Shown here: positions 23,971 to 37,094 of the stretch, in pieces
Layout: every line of letters begins with the position of its first letter
How positions within the stretch are numbered: position 1 is the first letter of the stretch
DNA from: Cyclospora cayetanensis
Lineage: Eukaryota > Apicomplexa > Conoidasida > Eucoccidiorida > Eimeriidae
Length of the DNA: 64,000 nt
Assembly (NCBI RefSeq): GCF_002999335.1
Contig: NW_020312181.1
Span: 124,001 to 188,000 of the forward strand
Direction of reading: 5' to 3'
Notes under the pieces: generated by a model
The model's database searches: none
The model's input: the letters and a program-made list of their open reading frames with translations, nothing else
What the model was told of the DNA's origin: nothing
Translations under genes and position numbers: made by a program

Positions 23971-26900
23971 ATGGAAAATGAACACGAGCAAACGTTCTCG
24001 CCAGGCGAGCAAAACCCTGAAGAAATAATGTACAAGGAGCTGAGCGGCTGCTGGGAGACCGCTATTTGGACGGACAACCAACTTCAGGTGGAGGATAACA
24101 GCAACAGCGCTGCCAAATTAGAAAGCATATGGGAGCCTGTAGCCAGCATGAGGCGAGTGGCAGCATGCCTTGATAAATCTGCAGCAAAGGGGTCCTCGAG
24201 TCTCATAGAAGACACCAATGCAGCACTGTCTGTCCAATCCTCAGCAGATGCGTCTGAGTATGAGGTTGAACCAGGCCTAGCTCGGCCGGGCGAGATGGAG
24301 ATGGCACACTCTTTAGGAGTCGCAGGCACTACAGGTAGCGAAATTGAGTTCATTGCCCCGGATTCGCAGGATTGCCGTCCACCTTCTGCATGCAGCAAGT
24401 ATAGCGAGGGATCCCCTTACCACCTAGGCAGCGACGACGGGTACATCGTGGAGAGCCAGTCAATACAACAGCAGAGGAGCCTTATGGAGCAGCAGCACCA
24501 CATCCATCAACGAGAAGAAAATCATAAAAAGCATCAGGTACAGCAGCAAGATCATATGCAGCAGCAATATGAACAAAACCAGTACAAGCAAGAGCAACAG
24601 AACAGGGAGGAGGAAGAAGGGCAGGATCAAGAGAGGTTACAGCAGCTTCAATCCAAAAGACTTCAATTAGGACAGTGTGGAAGCTCATCGGCTGCGCCAC
24701 GGCACGTAATGCAGCCATCTGAAAATGTCAGGAACCTGTGGGGTCTAGATAAACCCCATGCTGAGGCTCCTTACGAGGAGACTACGCCTAAAGAAGCAGC
24801 AAAGGCGTCGGGATCAAAAACATCAGATGCACAGCTGCATACTGAGACGTTGCAGCTATCGCCTCCACCAGACTCAGCCATCCGCTTTCCTAGCACGGGA
24901 CTTAATGAAGTGACGACAACTTGGGGAGCCCTTCAACTGCCAGGGGGGGCATTGGGAGAGGAAGGGGAGTTTCTTACACCAATGGAAGCTGCGCAGCGAG
25001 CGGCTGAATTTGCCTTTGCAGCGGAGATGGCAGCAAACCGCGCAGCGCAGCTCGAGGAGGGAGAGCAGCCTGCACCAAGGACCGAAGCACCGAAGAGCCA
25101 GAGGCTCTCCCCTGCTGTGCGCCTGCTTCCAGAGACATTTAGCGGAGCCTCGCGATCTGTTCAGCCCTTCGGATCCTGCCACCAAGCTCTTAAAAGCAGC
25201 GGTGGGGTAACATATGGCGTATCAACAGCACCCACAGCACCCACTCTCTGCCCAGTTGCCCTAGCTCTCCCCTCCGATATTTCTGATCCTGAGGAAGGTG
25301 AAGTAGACAGAGACTCCGCACTAGCTGCTGCTCGGTACTTCTCGACTTGTGCCATTCAAGCTGCAGGAGTGGCTGTGGCAGGCTGCATGCAGTCTCTCCA
25401 AGGAGGTCCTGCATTGCTTCGTCAGACGATGCTGGATGAACGGATTAGACATTGGCTTCCACAAAGCTGCCTTCAAGGAGTTACGATTCCTCAGGATCTT
25501 GAAGGCCTCAAGAGTACGCATGCTAGTCGCCTAGGCGGTGTAGGAGGAGTATCTGTTTTAAAGGTGGCCAATTTGTGCGAGAAATGTATGCAAGAAACCA
25601 AAGAGGCGACAACGCAGCTAATAGATCCGCCGATTCAAGAATCGGTTCCCCTTTCGCGTCAAGGAGCTATAAGCGGCCGGGAGAGCGAGCAGAAGGCCCA
25701 AATGAGCGGCACTCAGGTGGACCAGAAGCAGCAGTACCAAAACCAACAAGGAACCATGGATATCAAGCGAGACTCGGATGAACTCGCTGCACAGGGCATA
25801 GATATTTACGGGCAGCAGCGGATGCTGCAGCAGCTGCAGCGTGAAGTCATGGAGCAGAAGCTGCAGGCGCACCAGGAGATCCAGGCGGCTTTGAGACAGC
25901 AGAAAGAAGGCCAAGAGCTATTGGCAGTGATGAAGAAACGAGCGGAAAGCCTTGACCAGCAGCGGGAACAGCTCGACATGCAACGAGAGTTGCAAAGCCG
26001 ACTGCAACATGAATTGCATATGCGGGAATTACACCAGCAACAGCAGCACCATCAGCAACTTACGCAGAATCATCAACAACAGCAGCAACTACATCAGGAA
26101 GAAATACTCATGCAGATGAGGCAGCAACTTCTTGAGCAGCAGCTGCTGCAACATCAGCAAGTTGTGGCGAATTTCGAAAAACAATCAAGCGAGCAGAAGC
26201 GGCATCTGGAACTGCTGCAGCAGCAGACGCAGCAGCAGATTGAGCAGCTGCGCGCACACGACCAGCAGCAGCAACAGCAGAAGAAGGAGATGTGGCAGCG
26301 CGAGCAGCAACTGCAGCAGCAGGTTGAGCACTTACGACAACGGGAGCTGAAGCTGCAACAACTCAAAGAGGAGCAGCAGGCGAAGGCTTTGTTTTTGCGA
26401 CAACAGGAGGAAAGTCAACAAAAGGTCGCTGAGGAATACAGGCAGCAAAAGTGTAGGCTGGAGGAGATGGAAAAGGAAATGAGTGAGAAGCAAGCACAGG
26501 GTGAGACATACGGTCTTGACAGCGGCGCAGGGCGGTAGTAAGAACAAGGGAGTGGGCTGCATATTCCCCTAGTCTAGCAGAAAGAGTCAGTGCTGCTCAT
26601 TGTGGGTACAATTCGGAAACGAAGTTAGTGCAGTGCGCCTATCCTCGGGATTTATAGTGCGTGTGAAGTTGCGCTTTCTGAAGCTTCGGCAGCCACTACA
26701 AAAGTAAAAGTGGGCGCGACCTGTGGTGAAATTTCAGCAGACACCGACGGATCTCAGCCTGTCTTTGGCTTCCTTGTTTCCCTGGAGGTGAAAGATGATG
26801 TTACGATGCAGGAGGTGCGCGAACTGGAGCAGCAGCTGGTGATCTTGTGTCTTGCGCATCTTAATGAACGAAAGAGGCACCTAGTGATTCTCAGAAAACC

Positions 26901-28126
26901 ATTGGAGACTGAAGGCGAGCTGCTTAGGCGGGCAGCCGCCGGGCAGGAATCCGCAGTACCATCGAGAGCTCTTAATGGTGAAGCAGCTACTGTCACATCC
27001 GCTGCCCCATCTGCAGCTTCGTTAGTGGCAAATGCCATCTCCCAAGAAGGGCAGCGAAGAATTATTGGGGTGAAGCTGAAGGCATGGAATGCTGCTGCGA
27101 GGTACACGTGGTTAGCAACACCCCTTGCACCGCTACGCCTGAGGTCATACGAGGCCCGCAAAGGCCGTTGCCTTTCCTGTGTGAACGCACTTACTACTGA
27201 ATGCGACTTGCTCGTACATATGCAGGTGCGTCCGTCTTGCCCTGGCCGTATTAACAAAACGCGCTGCATTCCTAGCCGCCCATGGCTCCACTCGGATGCT
27301 GCAGGCCGTTACCGTTGGCTCTGGTCTCCCTGGTGGCAGTACGCTGTCCTCCCAACCTCTTCGAGATGCCACTGCTGCCGAAGCCAGTCAGTCTGTACTC
27401 AACGGCGGTAGAGACCTTACCTCGCTTGGCGTCGGGGTGTCCACTCAAACTCTCCAGTGCACCTTCGCTCAAGGGCTCTCCCCAAGACCCGGTGTTCTTG
27501 CAACTGCAACTGAAGAAGCTTCTCACGGTGCATGGGATGGCATTGGCACCGAAATTACACCAGAAGGTCACGTGGGTGCTGCACTCCTGACGCAACAGCA
27601 CCAGCAGCCTTCGAGGCACCCCATCGATTGGAAGCCACTCGTAGGAACATTCCTTCCGGAGGAAGGTGTGAGTGCTTCCACAGCCCCAGAAGGACTTCCG
27701 GAACGGCTGCGCTCAAGTCCATCAGAGATCTTTCGCCGACTTCCTTCCGGAGTTCATTGGGGTGACCTCTCTGTTTTGGGCATCTCAAGGAGAACCCACA
27801 CCATGACTACAACTGAAGGTATCCTTGGGGGCCTCCGCTCTGAAAATTCAACGTCCTACACGGTAAATCCTCGTGCTACAGTCAGCCCCCACACCACTAC
27901 GGGGGCCCCCCTGGACGCAACTACGCCGAACGTGGCAGGGCTACCCACTTCGAAGGCCACTCCGGCCTCCTCCTCTATGTGGAGGCCTCCCCTTTCTCTA
28001 AGTCCACTCTCCTGGCGGGGAGGAGGCGTCATACCACGGGACCTAGGGCACACAGGGCTGCAGCCACCGCAACGGAGACAGTTGGCCCCTTTGCCTACGT
28101 CCTCAGGAATCAGCTACAGACGTTAA
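23971..28126 (+). CDS. Gln-rich coiled-coil protein, three exons
   Basis: Exons 23971-26500, 26738-27225 and 27305-28126 join in phase to 3840 bases (1279 residues plus stop). Donors are GTGAGA and GTGCGT; acceptors are TTTCAG and CTGCAG. The ATG at 23971 is the first in frame. Residues about 150-250 are rich in Gln, His and Glu. Residues about 590-840 are a long Gln/Glu/Leu helix with heptad-like spacing, very probably a coiled coil. The second exon is less biased: it has a compact segment, VFGFLVSLEVKDDVTMQEV, and later CLSCVNALTTEC, a possible two-Cys pair. The third exon is Ser/Thr/Pro-rich and probably disordered. There is no signal peptide or membrane segment. A scaffold or cytoskeletal role would fit the coiled coil but is only inference; no family is recognised. 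Confidence 0.8.
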
Positions 28127-29137
28127 GGCCTTTTCTCTGCCTATCAATATGGCTTGCTTTCTGATAGCCTTTAGACGCCTTTACCCTCGGCTGTTCCGCG
28201 CCATTCGGCCTTTAGACACTGCTGCAATTGAAGTTTCAATGCAATGTTATGACTCCCAATATTCGTTGCCGAGCGCCTAAGGAATGTTTACACCATTTAA
28301 ATGCCCCGACAGCGGGTTTCCTTTCACCCTAGTACACTTAGTATGCATCCTCCGATTCAGCGTCTAAAGCACTTTCAGAGTGCACAGGTGTTGAAAGTTT
28401 CAGATTTAAGGGTGGCACGAGGCTACTGAAGGCGTCTTGTAGCCTTGATCTAACTTTCCTTCCCTATCGTGTCCCAATGAGTCCCAAGGAACGGGCTTAA
28501 ACGGAAACGCCCTACAGTGCCCTAAGCGCATAGAACATTATGTAAAGATGCTTATTCAATGCGACTTGAGACCGCACATGCGGCACAGGTGTGTATGCCA
28601 TGCCCAGTCCCATCTGCAGTGTCATGTGTAGCACAGTCACCATGAAGCGGCCTCCAGCCGCCCTACGGCCTCCGGATTCTTGAGGCCAATAATGCATCAA
28701 CCGTTCGCCATACAGCGTAGCGCATGTGTTATCTGCTGTTCCCTTACAGAGCACTGTTCTATACCCAGTAAAATTGGTTGAACCCCTGCACCCAACCGAG
28801 AAGGCCCTTTGCTTGCGGTTGCACCCAGGGGCGGAGGGCCCGCCACGCTAAACCCAGGGAACCAGATAACCGAATACCCCTTGGCGGACTTCACAAAAAG
28901 CAAGAGAGCTTCATAGATGGGGAAATACATTTGGAATGAGCAGCCAGCATAATAGGGGTGCGCTTGTGTTGGGTTGCTTGCGGAGCAAGCAATATATATG
29001 TATAAATATGGCTGCACTCATCGGTGGTGTGATACAAGTGACCCACTTCGGGTTGTCTTAAAAGACACACCAGAATTAAAAACCATTCAAAGGCAGCAGC
29101 TGCCGTTGCTCTTGCGGGCTCCAGGGCCTTTAGGGCC
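28127..29137. other. Downstream region with one uncertain minus-strand exon
   Basis: On the minus strand, about 28748-28975 stays open with protein-like content (for example FPIYEALLLFVKSAKGYSV) between an AG near 28976 and a GTAAGG donor below 28748. It lies downstream of the SET gene stop codon, so it would belong to a different transcript. A second open stretch at 28512-28740 follows. No family is recognised and no start is visible. Confidence 0.25.
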
Positions 29138-30581
29138 TCACATCACCCCGCGGCAGTTTGGCGCTCCACAACAGCATACCTCGTGACCCAGAGAACTTTC
29201 TGACAAACTGTGAGACATATACAGCACAACAAGACACAGGATCCGTGAGTTGTATACAGCCACAAATGTAAAAATCCACATTTGTTTGGACCATATGCCC
29301 CTACTAACTGCTCAAGGCCTCGAATCCTCCGTAAATCCCCCCCACGAGGAGCTGGAAGCTACCTATAGTTGTACGAAAGCTCCTCGCCGATGGCAATGTC
29401 CCTTAACGCGATGAGCCCCACGTGGCTTCCTCCGTCTTCTTCGTCCTCGTCCTTGCAAGAGCAGGCGAACGCACGTGGCACAGTACACCGGTCCCTGATG
29501 GCTGCAAGATGCAGACTCCCCCTCAGCCCTCTCAGACGGTGTTCGAGACTGCAGCTCTTTCTCTACTGCTGCTTCTCTATCACCCCGTTTTCCATGCATC
29601 GGCAAAGCAACGGGCCGTCACAAAAAAGCTGGACTCTTTTATTAGCACTTTTAGCAACAGCGCAACCGAAAACATTTCTCCACTGCAGTACAGCGAAGCT
29701 GAGAGGAACGGGAGAAAGCTCCTTGCACCCCAGTAAGAAGACAACGCTTAATGCCGTTAACAGCAGAGCGAAGCCATGCGGGAGACACCGTGAAGGCCCT
29801 TACCAGAATGTCAACAGTGCAGCAGTTCGGAGCACACGAATGATTAATGAAGCGCGTGACGCTCCCACAAGTCGTGGCGTCCACAATGGAGCCGTCTCGA
29901 AGCTTAAAGAAGTAGGTACTTCCCCCCATGCTTTGTACGTACTGGGCTTCCCTACACGAAGTATTCACACGGCCCCACAGCATCCTTCCCGTAAACACCA
30001 AGCCACCACGCACACAGGCAACACCCACCAGCTGACGCTCCCCTTCCTGCTGCAATGCACGCGGTGCCCTGCCATTATTTAGGACAGCGATTTTCTCGCA
30101 GCACCGCCAGCTTCAGCAGAAATCCGCCAAAGATTTCTGGATGCAGCACTTATGAGAGGGGGCAGGCAACAGCGCGCATTCGGAGCCCTCACAGGAAGTT
30201 TGCCTTCGCCTCTGAGACAGCATTCCCTGCGTACTCCACAATGAACTCCCCCCGTCTTATAGTTTCTGCTGCAAAGACGCCCCACCTGAGGCAGCAGAGG
30301 CAGGAGCACAGGCAGCTGTCCCAGGTATACAAAGCCAGGCAAAAAGCTCATTAAAAGTAGACTGGAGCACGGCTGAAGGACTCCGTCTGTCTGCATGCAC
30401 AGAGCTCTTGCTGCCGCCGCAGTACCCGCTAGCGCTGCAGCAGCATAAATATCTTACCCGTGGACTGCCGACTTGGCTATCCGCAGCTGCTTCTGCCGCG
30501 CCGCAAGCTGGGTAGCTTTGAGAGAACTTTCATGGATTTGGGCCGTTTCTAAGCCACAGAAACCCCACACATACACGCAGC
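29138..30581 (-). other. SET and post-SET catalytic module
   Basis: Five exons, all junctions in phase (2, 2, 0, 2). The pre-SET edge is on 30581-30458, SET-N on 30285-30193, SET-I and the NHSC block on 29951-29804, SET-C on 29451-29363, and post-SET plus stop on 29207-29138. Key residues are the NHS-C of the AdoMet pocket, the Tyr of ELSYNY, and the Cys triad of post-SET that normally binds zinc with the Cys of NHSC. The usual GN before the RFINHSC block is GS here, and the usual YDY is YNY. Confidence 0.9.
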
Positions 30582-33500
30582 CTCGAACCAACATGCCTAA
30601 CTCACCAAGGCAATCGTTAAGGCTGCGGGGAGTGCCGATAATGGGGCAGCTGAGGGCAACAATTACTTAGGCGGTCCATGGCATCGAAAAGAAAAAACAG
30701 TTCGTTTCGGCGCTGCTGAAGATCCGCTGGCTCTGGCAAACAGCCGCTTTCCTACAATCAAAGAGGCGGAAGCAGAGACAGAGGTTTACCAGGCAGGACA
30801 CGTACACATACACAGAGAGACAAAAACACACATGTGCACACAGACAAATATACACAAACACAAACACACACACACATACACGCGGCATTGGATGAGAGAA
30901 TCCCACTTAAATGACGCCACTGTTGAAATCTGTGGCTCATGGTGATGGCTTTGCTGCAGGTCTCGCAGCACAGCGAGGGAAGAGAAACAAACAAGTTTTA
31001 CGAGTCGGACTGCGTGTGGGTAGCGCGCCCACACACAGACATTAGCGGCCTTACCTCCAACACCAAGCCGAAGAAGGGGGAAATACGGCGGTGCTGTGCC
31101 TCTCCAGCAGCCACATCCAGAACAGGGCAGCTCGCTGCCTGCCACATAGCAGCCAGTACTCTGCTGCTGCTGTCACCATGTAAGGGAGGACCTGTGAAGT
31201 CGTTGCCTACTGCTCCACTAGGGTGGAGCACCCCAGTGGCTGCTTCAGGCTTCGTTGGCGCACCAACAGTAGCTGCTGCAACAACGGTTGAACCTGCTGC
31301 TGTGGCTGCTGCTGCAGCAGCTGCTGCTGCTGCTGTAGTTCCTGCTGCGCTCGTTACCTCCGATGGTGCTGCTGTGTGCTTGGTGGTGGCAGGAAGGCCT
31401 ACATTCGTTCCTCGTGAGACAGGCGAATCTGCGGGTGACGTTGCTCTCGGTGCCGCTTTCTTGCGCGCGGATGTCTTAGAGAGACGCTGCTCGAGTGACA
31501 CCTCTGCGGAGGCCCCTGCAGAGACAACGAGGAGCGGTGCACAATCGCGACGCCTGGGGGGTGGATGGAGAGGCTTGCTCTCTCTGTTGGACGGGACGGC
31601 AGCTGCCTACGAAGAAGTCCTCCCCAAGGAAGAGGAGGGAGCGCACGACGACGGCAGCAGCCCTCACCATTTTCATCGAGAAGACTCCACGCGAAAAGAT
31701 CAACGCTACGCCAAGGAACAGGCTCTTCTTCCGCCGCAGAGCCTCGCACACGGCCCCTCGACGATCCCGGATCCGACGCGCCTCCTCCTGCAAGGCCCGC
31801 AAAGGCTGCAGCCAATGTGAGGCTTTTTTTAGAATTCTCCGGAGCGGTGGCGTTTGAATGAGTCCCCGCGAAATAGGTGGCTCCTGACGGGGCGGTTAAG
31901 GTCGACGTTGCCTGCGCAGGCACGCCGACTGCGGGGCCTTCTGCAGCTGCGCAGCTCGTGCTGGTGATCCTCCTGCCGCTGCTGCCTGATGCAGCGGGAG
32001 AAGCGCCTCCTCTGCTGTCCGATGCCGCATTGGAGTTCTCCGAGAAGGCCGCCGCGAGCTGGTGGAGTTGGTGGCGAGCCATCAGGGGGGTCCCCCGAAA
32101 GACATGCGCTCCAAACGGGGTAGCCTGCACAGTAAGGCCTGCATGCAAAGTTACGAGGAGGAGGCGCAGATTGGACAGTAGCACCTGACGGCGGTGGCTG
32201 CCCCGGATGCAGGCCGATCGGCTCCGTGTGAAGATGCGGGGTGGTGGGAATGAGAAACGCGTAGGAAGGAGAAGGCACAGTGCGCTAGCAGGCAAGTCTC
32301 AAAGAGAGAGCACAGCAGCGAAGGGTGAAGCGACAGCACAGAGAGGCTGAGGAGCTCACCGGTTTGCGTATCGTCGCACCCTCGAGGGAGGCCTCCAAAG
32401 GCGAGGCACTCGCGCAGCACTGAGGGATGCTTCATGCAGACAGCCGCTAACAGACCAGCGTCGACGTCGGCCTCCCCACCCGCAGCAGACTCCAAAGGTA
32501 TCGCCTCCCCAACGCGGTCCTCTACTGTCTCGTGGTGTGCTTGCCCGTCGTCTGGCACGGATACTTCAACCTCTTCCCACGCCTTGAGGAATTCCAGCAA
32601 AGCCGTAGAGAGAAATTCAAAAACGCGATACTGCAGCATCCACTCTGTGATTGCCTCCGACCTCTCTGTCCTGGCAGGCGTTTGTAATCCACCACAAACC
32701 GGATTACCCCCTGCGCACTCCGCGCGCGATGACACTTCAGGGGGTGCAGCAGCAGCAGCAGCGTGCAGCAGCGCTGCAGCACATTGGCTGCACGGAGAAA
32801 CAAAGCTGCCATTTACACCACAGTTGGTGCACTCAATGCGGTGCGATATGTACTCCAACAAGGCACGCACCTCAGAGGAGAGGCGGCGCCCCTCCCCCCC
32901 CTGTGCATGTCTGCAGCCAATGACTTCTACTGCGAATTCTAGAAGCTGCAGGCTGCGTCTGAAGCAGGCAGCTGCAGCGCGAGCTGCGGCAGCCAGAAAG
33001 GGATCTGCCACTCGGGCTGCTTCTTCCATTGCTGCCTCCTCCGCTTCATTGGTGACACTGAACTTGGGGAGGAGAAGATCCAGCACCAGCGGCCTTGTAT
33101 GGACTGTGAGGAACTCCCGCAGCTTCCAAGCCGCAGCCGGTGGCTGCTGCAGCGCCAGCGTCAGAGTATTGAGACTCCGGGGCATTGCGCGGCATGCAAA
33201 CCCCAGAAGGCGAGAGATATGAGGATGAGCAGAGTCACTCTTCGGCCCGAGGACCACCCTTTCCAGCCGATCCGCTGGCAAGAGGCTTCCCCCCATGGGA
33301 GGCAGCACCAGGGCAAGGAGATGCAAGACCTCCTCCTGCGGAAATGATCCCTCGTGGTTTGCTGCTTGACGTGCTGACGCGGCAGCAGCAAGAGAACAGT
33401 CTTCTATGGGGAGGCTGCACAGCCGTTGAGGCACGAGGCAAAGAGCCTCATACCAGCTCAACCGCCGCATGGCCGCTTGAAACGGCGACCTCGTGCGCGT

Positions 33501-36500
33501 GTCGCTCAGAGAAACAGGAACCTCCGAGGAGGTATTTCTAAGTCCACAGCGCGTCCGCTGTCGAAAAAACGATGAGCTGCAGGTGCAGAGGCTGCCGCTG
33601 GTCGTGCAGTGCATGCACTCCTCGCCAAGCAGACGCCGCAGCAAGGGGGCTCTCTCTTGGTGCTGCTGGATCGCTCTAGGCGAGCACTTCGGTTCCCCGC
33701 AGTAACAGCAAAACGCATGACCTCCCACAGGCACAAGCGTACAGGTAGCAGGAGGCCGCGGTGCTGCTGCTGCTGCTGCTGCTTTGTCAGGGGGGGGGGC
33801 CCACAGCTGCGCTGCAGCCAGCGTCTTGCAGACCGACGGGATGAGCAATTTGCTTTCTACAGCCGCCTTGAGGTGACTCACCAGAAACGCAGTGGCCTCC
33901 TCTGTCGGTGCTGCGGCATGGCATAAGGCCAGTGGACTCCGAACTGCCCCCAGGCACCTTAACACTGGGACATAAGACGCCCTAGGTGGCTGCTGCAGCA
34001 GCTGCGTTTCCAGCAGCCGCTGAAGGGACTGACTCCAAACACAACACACAACAAACGCACACACACAAACACGTATATATATACACACATAAATATACAT
34101 ATATGTATATATACATACACATACATATATATATATATATACATACACACACAACCACACACATAGACATATATGCACAAACCCGTATATATACACACAC
34201 ATACATATATGTAGATATATACATACACATATGTGTATATGTTTATACATGCAAGTGTATACACACGCAAGGAGCAAGCGGAACTGGCAGCGGGATTTTA
34301 AGCTTTTAAAAGGCAAGCATTCACAGTGAGCAGCAAAGAGAAAGCCAGCGAACTTCCGCGATTAAAGGTTTCGAGTGGAGTGGCAGCACTTTTAGACGAA
34401 AATGCACATGTCGGCGAAAACAGGAGCAATTCGTGCATTCGTTCAGCAGCAGAGCAGAGACGTAATCAAGAAGTCTCACCACTTCTTGTTCGTGCAGTAG
34501 CCGAGTTGATGTTACCTCTCCCCGTGCGGCAGTCGCAGGGGGCGATGGCTGCTGCTGTTGCTGCCCCTGGTGCCCCTGAGGCGTTCCGGGTGTGTGCTGC
34601 TTTGGAGTGCTGATATCTGCAGTGGGGGCTTCTTGAAAACATTTAGCAGGCTCCTCGGCAGCGAGAGCAAGCAGCAGCTTCCTTTGTTCTGATACCGGCA
34701 CTTTGGAGTGTATGGGGATGAGACCTTCCAGCTGCAGCAGAAGCCGCGACGTTTCTTTCGTGCAAGCGGTAACAAATGCATGATCCAGCAGTGGCACCTG
34801 CTGGAGCTGCTGAGCCTCAAGCTGGGGAGTGCTACCCACAGCGAGTGCCTCGCGATTCAAGCGTCTGATGGCGCATGCGAGGTCCTTACAGGAAGGCCTG
34901 CTGGAGGCGACGGCAGAAGTTGCAGAAGCATCCAGTGGCTCGCCAGCAGCAGAAACAGCAGAGGCAGCAGCAGCCGATGCTGATGCTTCCTGCTGAGGAT
35001 GGATGAGAGTGAGGACCAGGGTAACAAGGGGAGTTAGAGCCTCATGACACTGCCGAAGGTGAAGGCAATGCGCCTCAAATAGGGACATCTCCACAGAATT
35101 CCTATGGCTCTGATATCCGCACAGCCTGGAACGAAATTTTTGCACAAAACGCAAAAACGAAAAAAGCTCACAGAGCCTTGAATGCAAAATGCCTATATAT
35201 GCACGACCTCCGTGCAAACTGCGCTAGTAGGCCCCTTAACGCAAGGAGAGGGGCGCTATTGGCTCACAGTCCTCAAAGAACTCATTGCTGGCAGAGCTGC
35301 CGGCTACGTCTCCCCCCTCCTACGAAAGCCACCCAAGGTCCTCTTTCATGTAAGGACTTAGCCAAAGGCGCCTTCACAGGTATCCCGCAGCAGCCACGCT
35401 TTCCACAAAGCAGTATTGCGGGCAGCAGCCTCAAGTGGAGCAGCAAACGGTGCTCTGAACGAGATACACGCGAAACCGTGACAAAAGCAGAAACGAAGCA
35501 GACAGCGCAACAGACAGAGAGAGACAGAGCAGCCCACGCACCTGCAAGTTAGCGAATCTGTGCCGCTGCCTTTTCTTGCGGATGAAGGTGATATATTCGC
35601 AAGCGCTGCTGCCTCTTCGAGCTGAAGGGGTTCCTTCTCGCACAGCCCAGGCGGTTGTGTTGCGGTTTGCTGTTGCTGCTGCTGCTGAGACACTCCGCTT
35701 TGTGGCGGTTCCTGGAGGCTGCTTGCGTTGAACGCCTCTTTTAAAGGAGCTCCCTTGCTCTGGAGGAGGCGTTCGAAAGACCAAGAGAGAAGAATAACAG
35801 CTGCTAAGCGTGAGTCATGTTGCATGCGCTGTTGTTGCTGCTGCTGCTGGGTGGTCGTAGCGGCATAGAGGCATCCACTCGCGACGGCAGCAGCTGCAAG
35901 AGCCTGCGCAGCAATTCTAGAGCTTCTGACGTCCTGAGAAGAAGATTTGTGTCTTCCGCCAAGAGCGCCTACCCCCCGCCTGCAAGACTCCGACTGGGGT
36001 TGCCCTCCTTCGGAGGAACTAAATCCGCGCACAGACTCCCCCGTGCCTTCGCGTGGACACCCCCGGAGAAGCGAACGACCAAGCAAGGGCAGTTGGCGAG
36101 CTCGTGGACCTCCTTGCGCCAAGCTCTCTGCTCTCCTCAGAGGGAGCTGCAGGAAGAATACATAGGCAACAAACAAGAGTCTCTTCGGGCACTCGGTTAC
36201 GTGCTTGCGTTGCTCTCCTGCCTGGAGAGCTGAGCTTTTTTTGAGAAGCTGTGGGACGAGTCTCGTCCCCTCGGCTGGTTCCAACAGACGCAGAGGGAAG
36301 TAGCGGCACGAGCAGTGGAATCCTGTATCTTTGAATGCCTTCACGCAGACGGACTGCCGCTTAGCTTCCCAGTGGATCGTGGCGGAAATGAAGGGGGGGC
36401 CATCTAGCATGCTGTCAAACGTAGAGGGAGAACCTCGCCCGTCTCCCCGCTGCCTTTCCGCCGCTACAGCGGCTGCAGCCTTCACCAGTGCGGGGATGGA

Positions 36501-37094
36501 CTCTGGATGCCTCTTCCAAATAGGCAACGACTGCAGCAGAGCAACAGCAACCGCGAACTGCTGCGGATTCGGCTTTGTGTCCTGTCGCTGGACATGCTGC
36601 TTCTGCTCTTCCTTCTGAGGGGGCTGTTCATGGGGTCGTTTGTCTTTTGGTGGCTCTTGCGGGAGCTCATCTTCCTTTAAGCGAGAGCTGCACAGGCTAG
36701 CTGCACGCCGCCGCTGCCCCCGCGTGACAAAACTGGGGGTTTCAACTGAAGTCCCTTGATGCGCCTTCTTGCCTCCGGGCTGAGCATCCTCTTCTTCCTC
36801 CTCTTGCTCTGCAGTAGCTTCATGCAGAGGGGTTGCGCGACTCACTGCATCCACAGAAGGCCTCTCATGGACCTCGGTTCGCTGCCGTTTGGACTGCGGG
36901 ATTGCTGAATCGTCACAGGGTTGGATTTGGCCTGGCGAACTTCCAGGTTCAGCAGAACTGGGGGAAGCATGACATCGAAGGGGGGCGTCCGAGGATCTAA
37001 CGGGCATAGCAAATGCGGCGATGAAAGAAGGAGGCAACGGTATGGGGAATGTCTGAGCAAAGGCCCGTTTGCTGTCTTTCCCGGGAGCCACCAT
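29138..37094 (-). CDS. SET-domain histone lysine methyltransferase, SET1/MLL (KMT2) type
   Basis: Predicted to methylate a histone lysine, by homology H3K4, using S-adenosylmethionine. The ATG is at 37094. Exons on the minus strand: 37094-35542, 35125 to about 34330, about 34032-32360, 32138-31611, 31515-31055, 30953-30882, 30751-30667, 30581-30458, 30285-30193, 29951-29804, 29451-29363 and 29207-29138, giving about 1900 residues. The last five carry the whole catalytic module: RQKQLRIAKSAVHG then WGVFAAETIRRGEFIVEYAG; the AdoMet/catalytic block TRFINHSCAPNC; IAIGEELSYNY; and a post-SET CCCGAPNCRG directly before the stop. The IAKSAVHGWGVFA block is typical of SET1/MLL rather than SUV39 or SET2 enzymes. 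The N-terminal two thirds is low-complexity with several Cys clusters (32783-32836, about 33580-33710, near 34430). No PHD finger or bromodomain is seen. The exon border near 34330 is uncertain. Confidence 0.9.
30786..30881. repeat. CA/TG-rich microsatellite in a SET-gene intron
   Basis: Imperfect (CA)n mixed with ACACAAAC and CACATA units fills most of the short intron between the exons 30953-30882 and 30751-30667. On the coding strand it reads as (TG)n starting right at the donor GTGTATGTGTGTG. Confidence 0.85.
34045..34262. repeat. Compound TA/CA microsatellite in a SET-gene intron
   Basis: A run of TATATA, CACACA and ATACATAC units over about 210 bases. It lies in the intron between the second and third coding exons of the SET gene on the minus strand. 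Open frames across it are repeat artefacts (alternating Tyr, Ile, Val and Cys). Confidence 0.9.

Noticed and set aside
33960..34316. Open frame reading as a Tyr/Ile/Val/Cys-rich membrane protein
   Set aside because: It is translation of a TA/CA microsatellite in a SET-gene intron.
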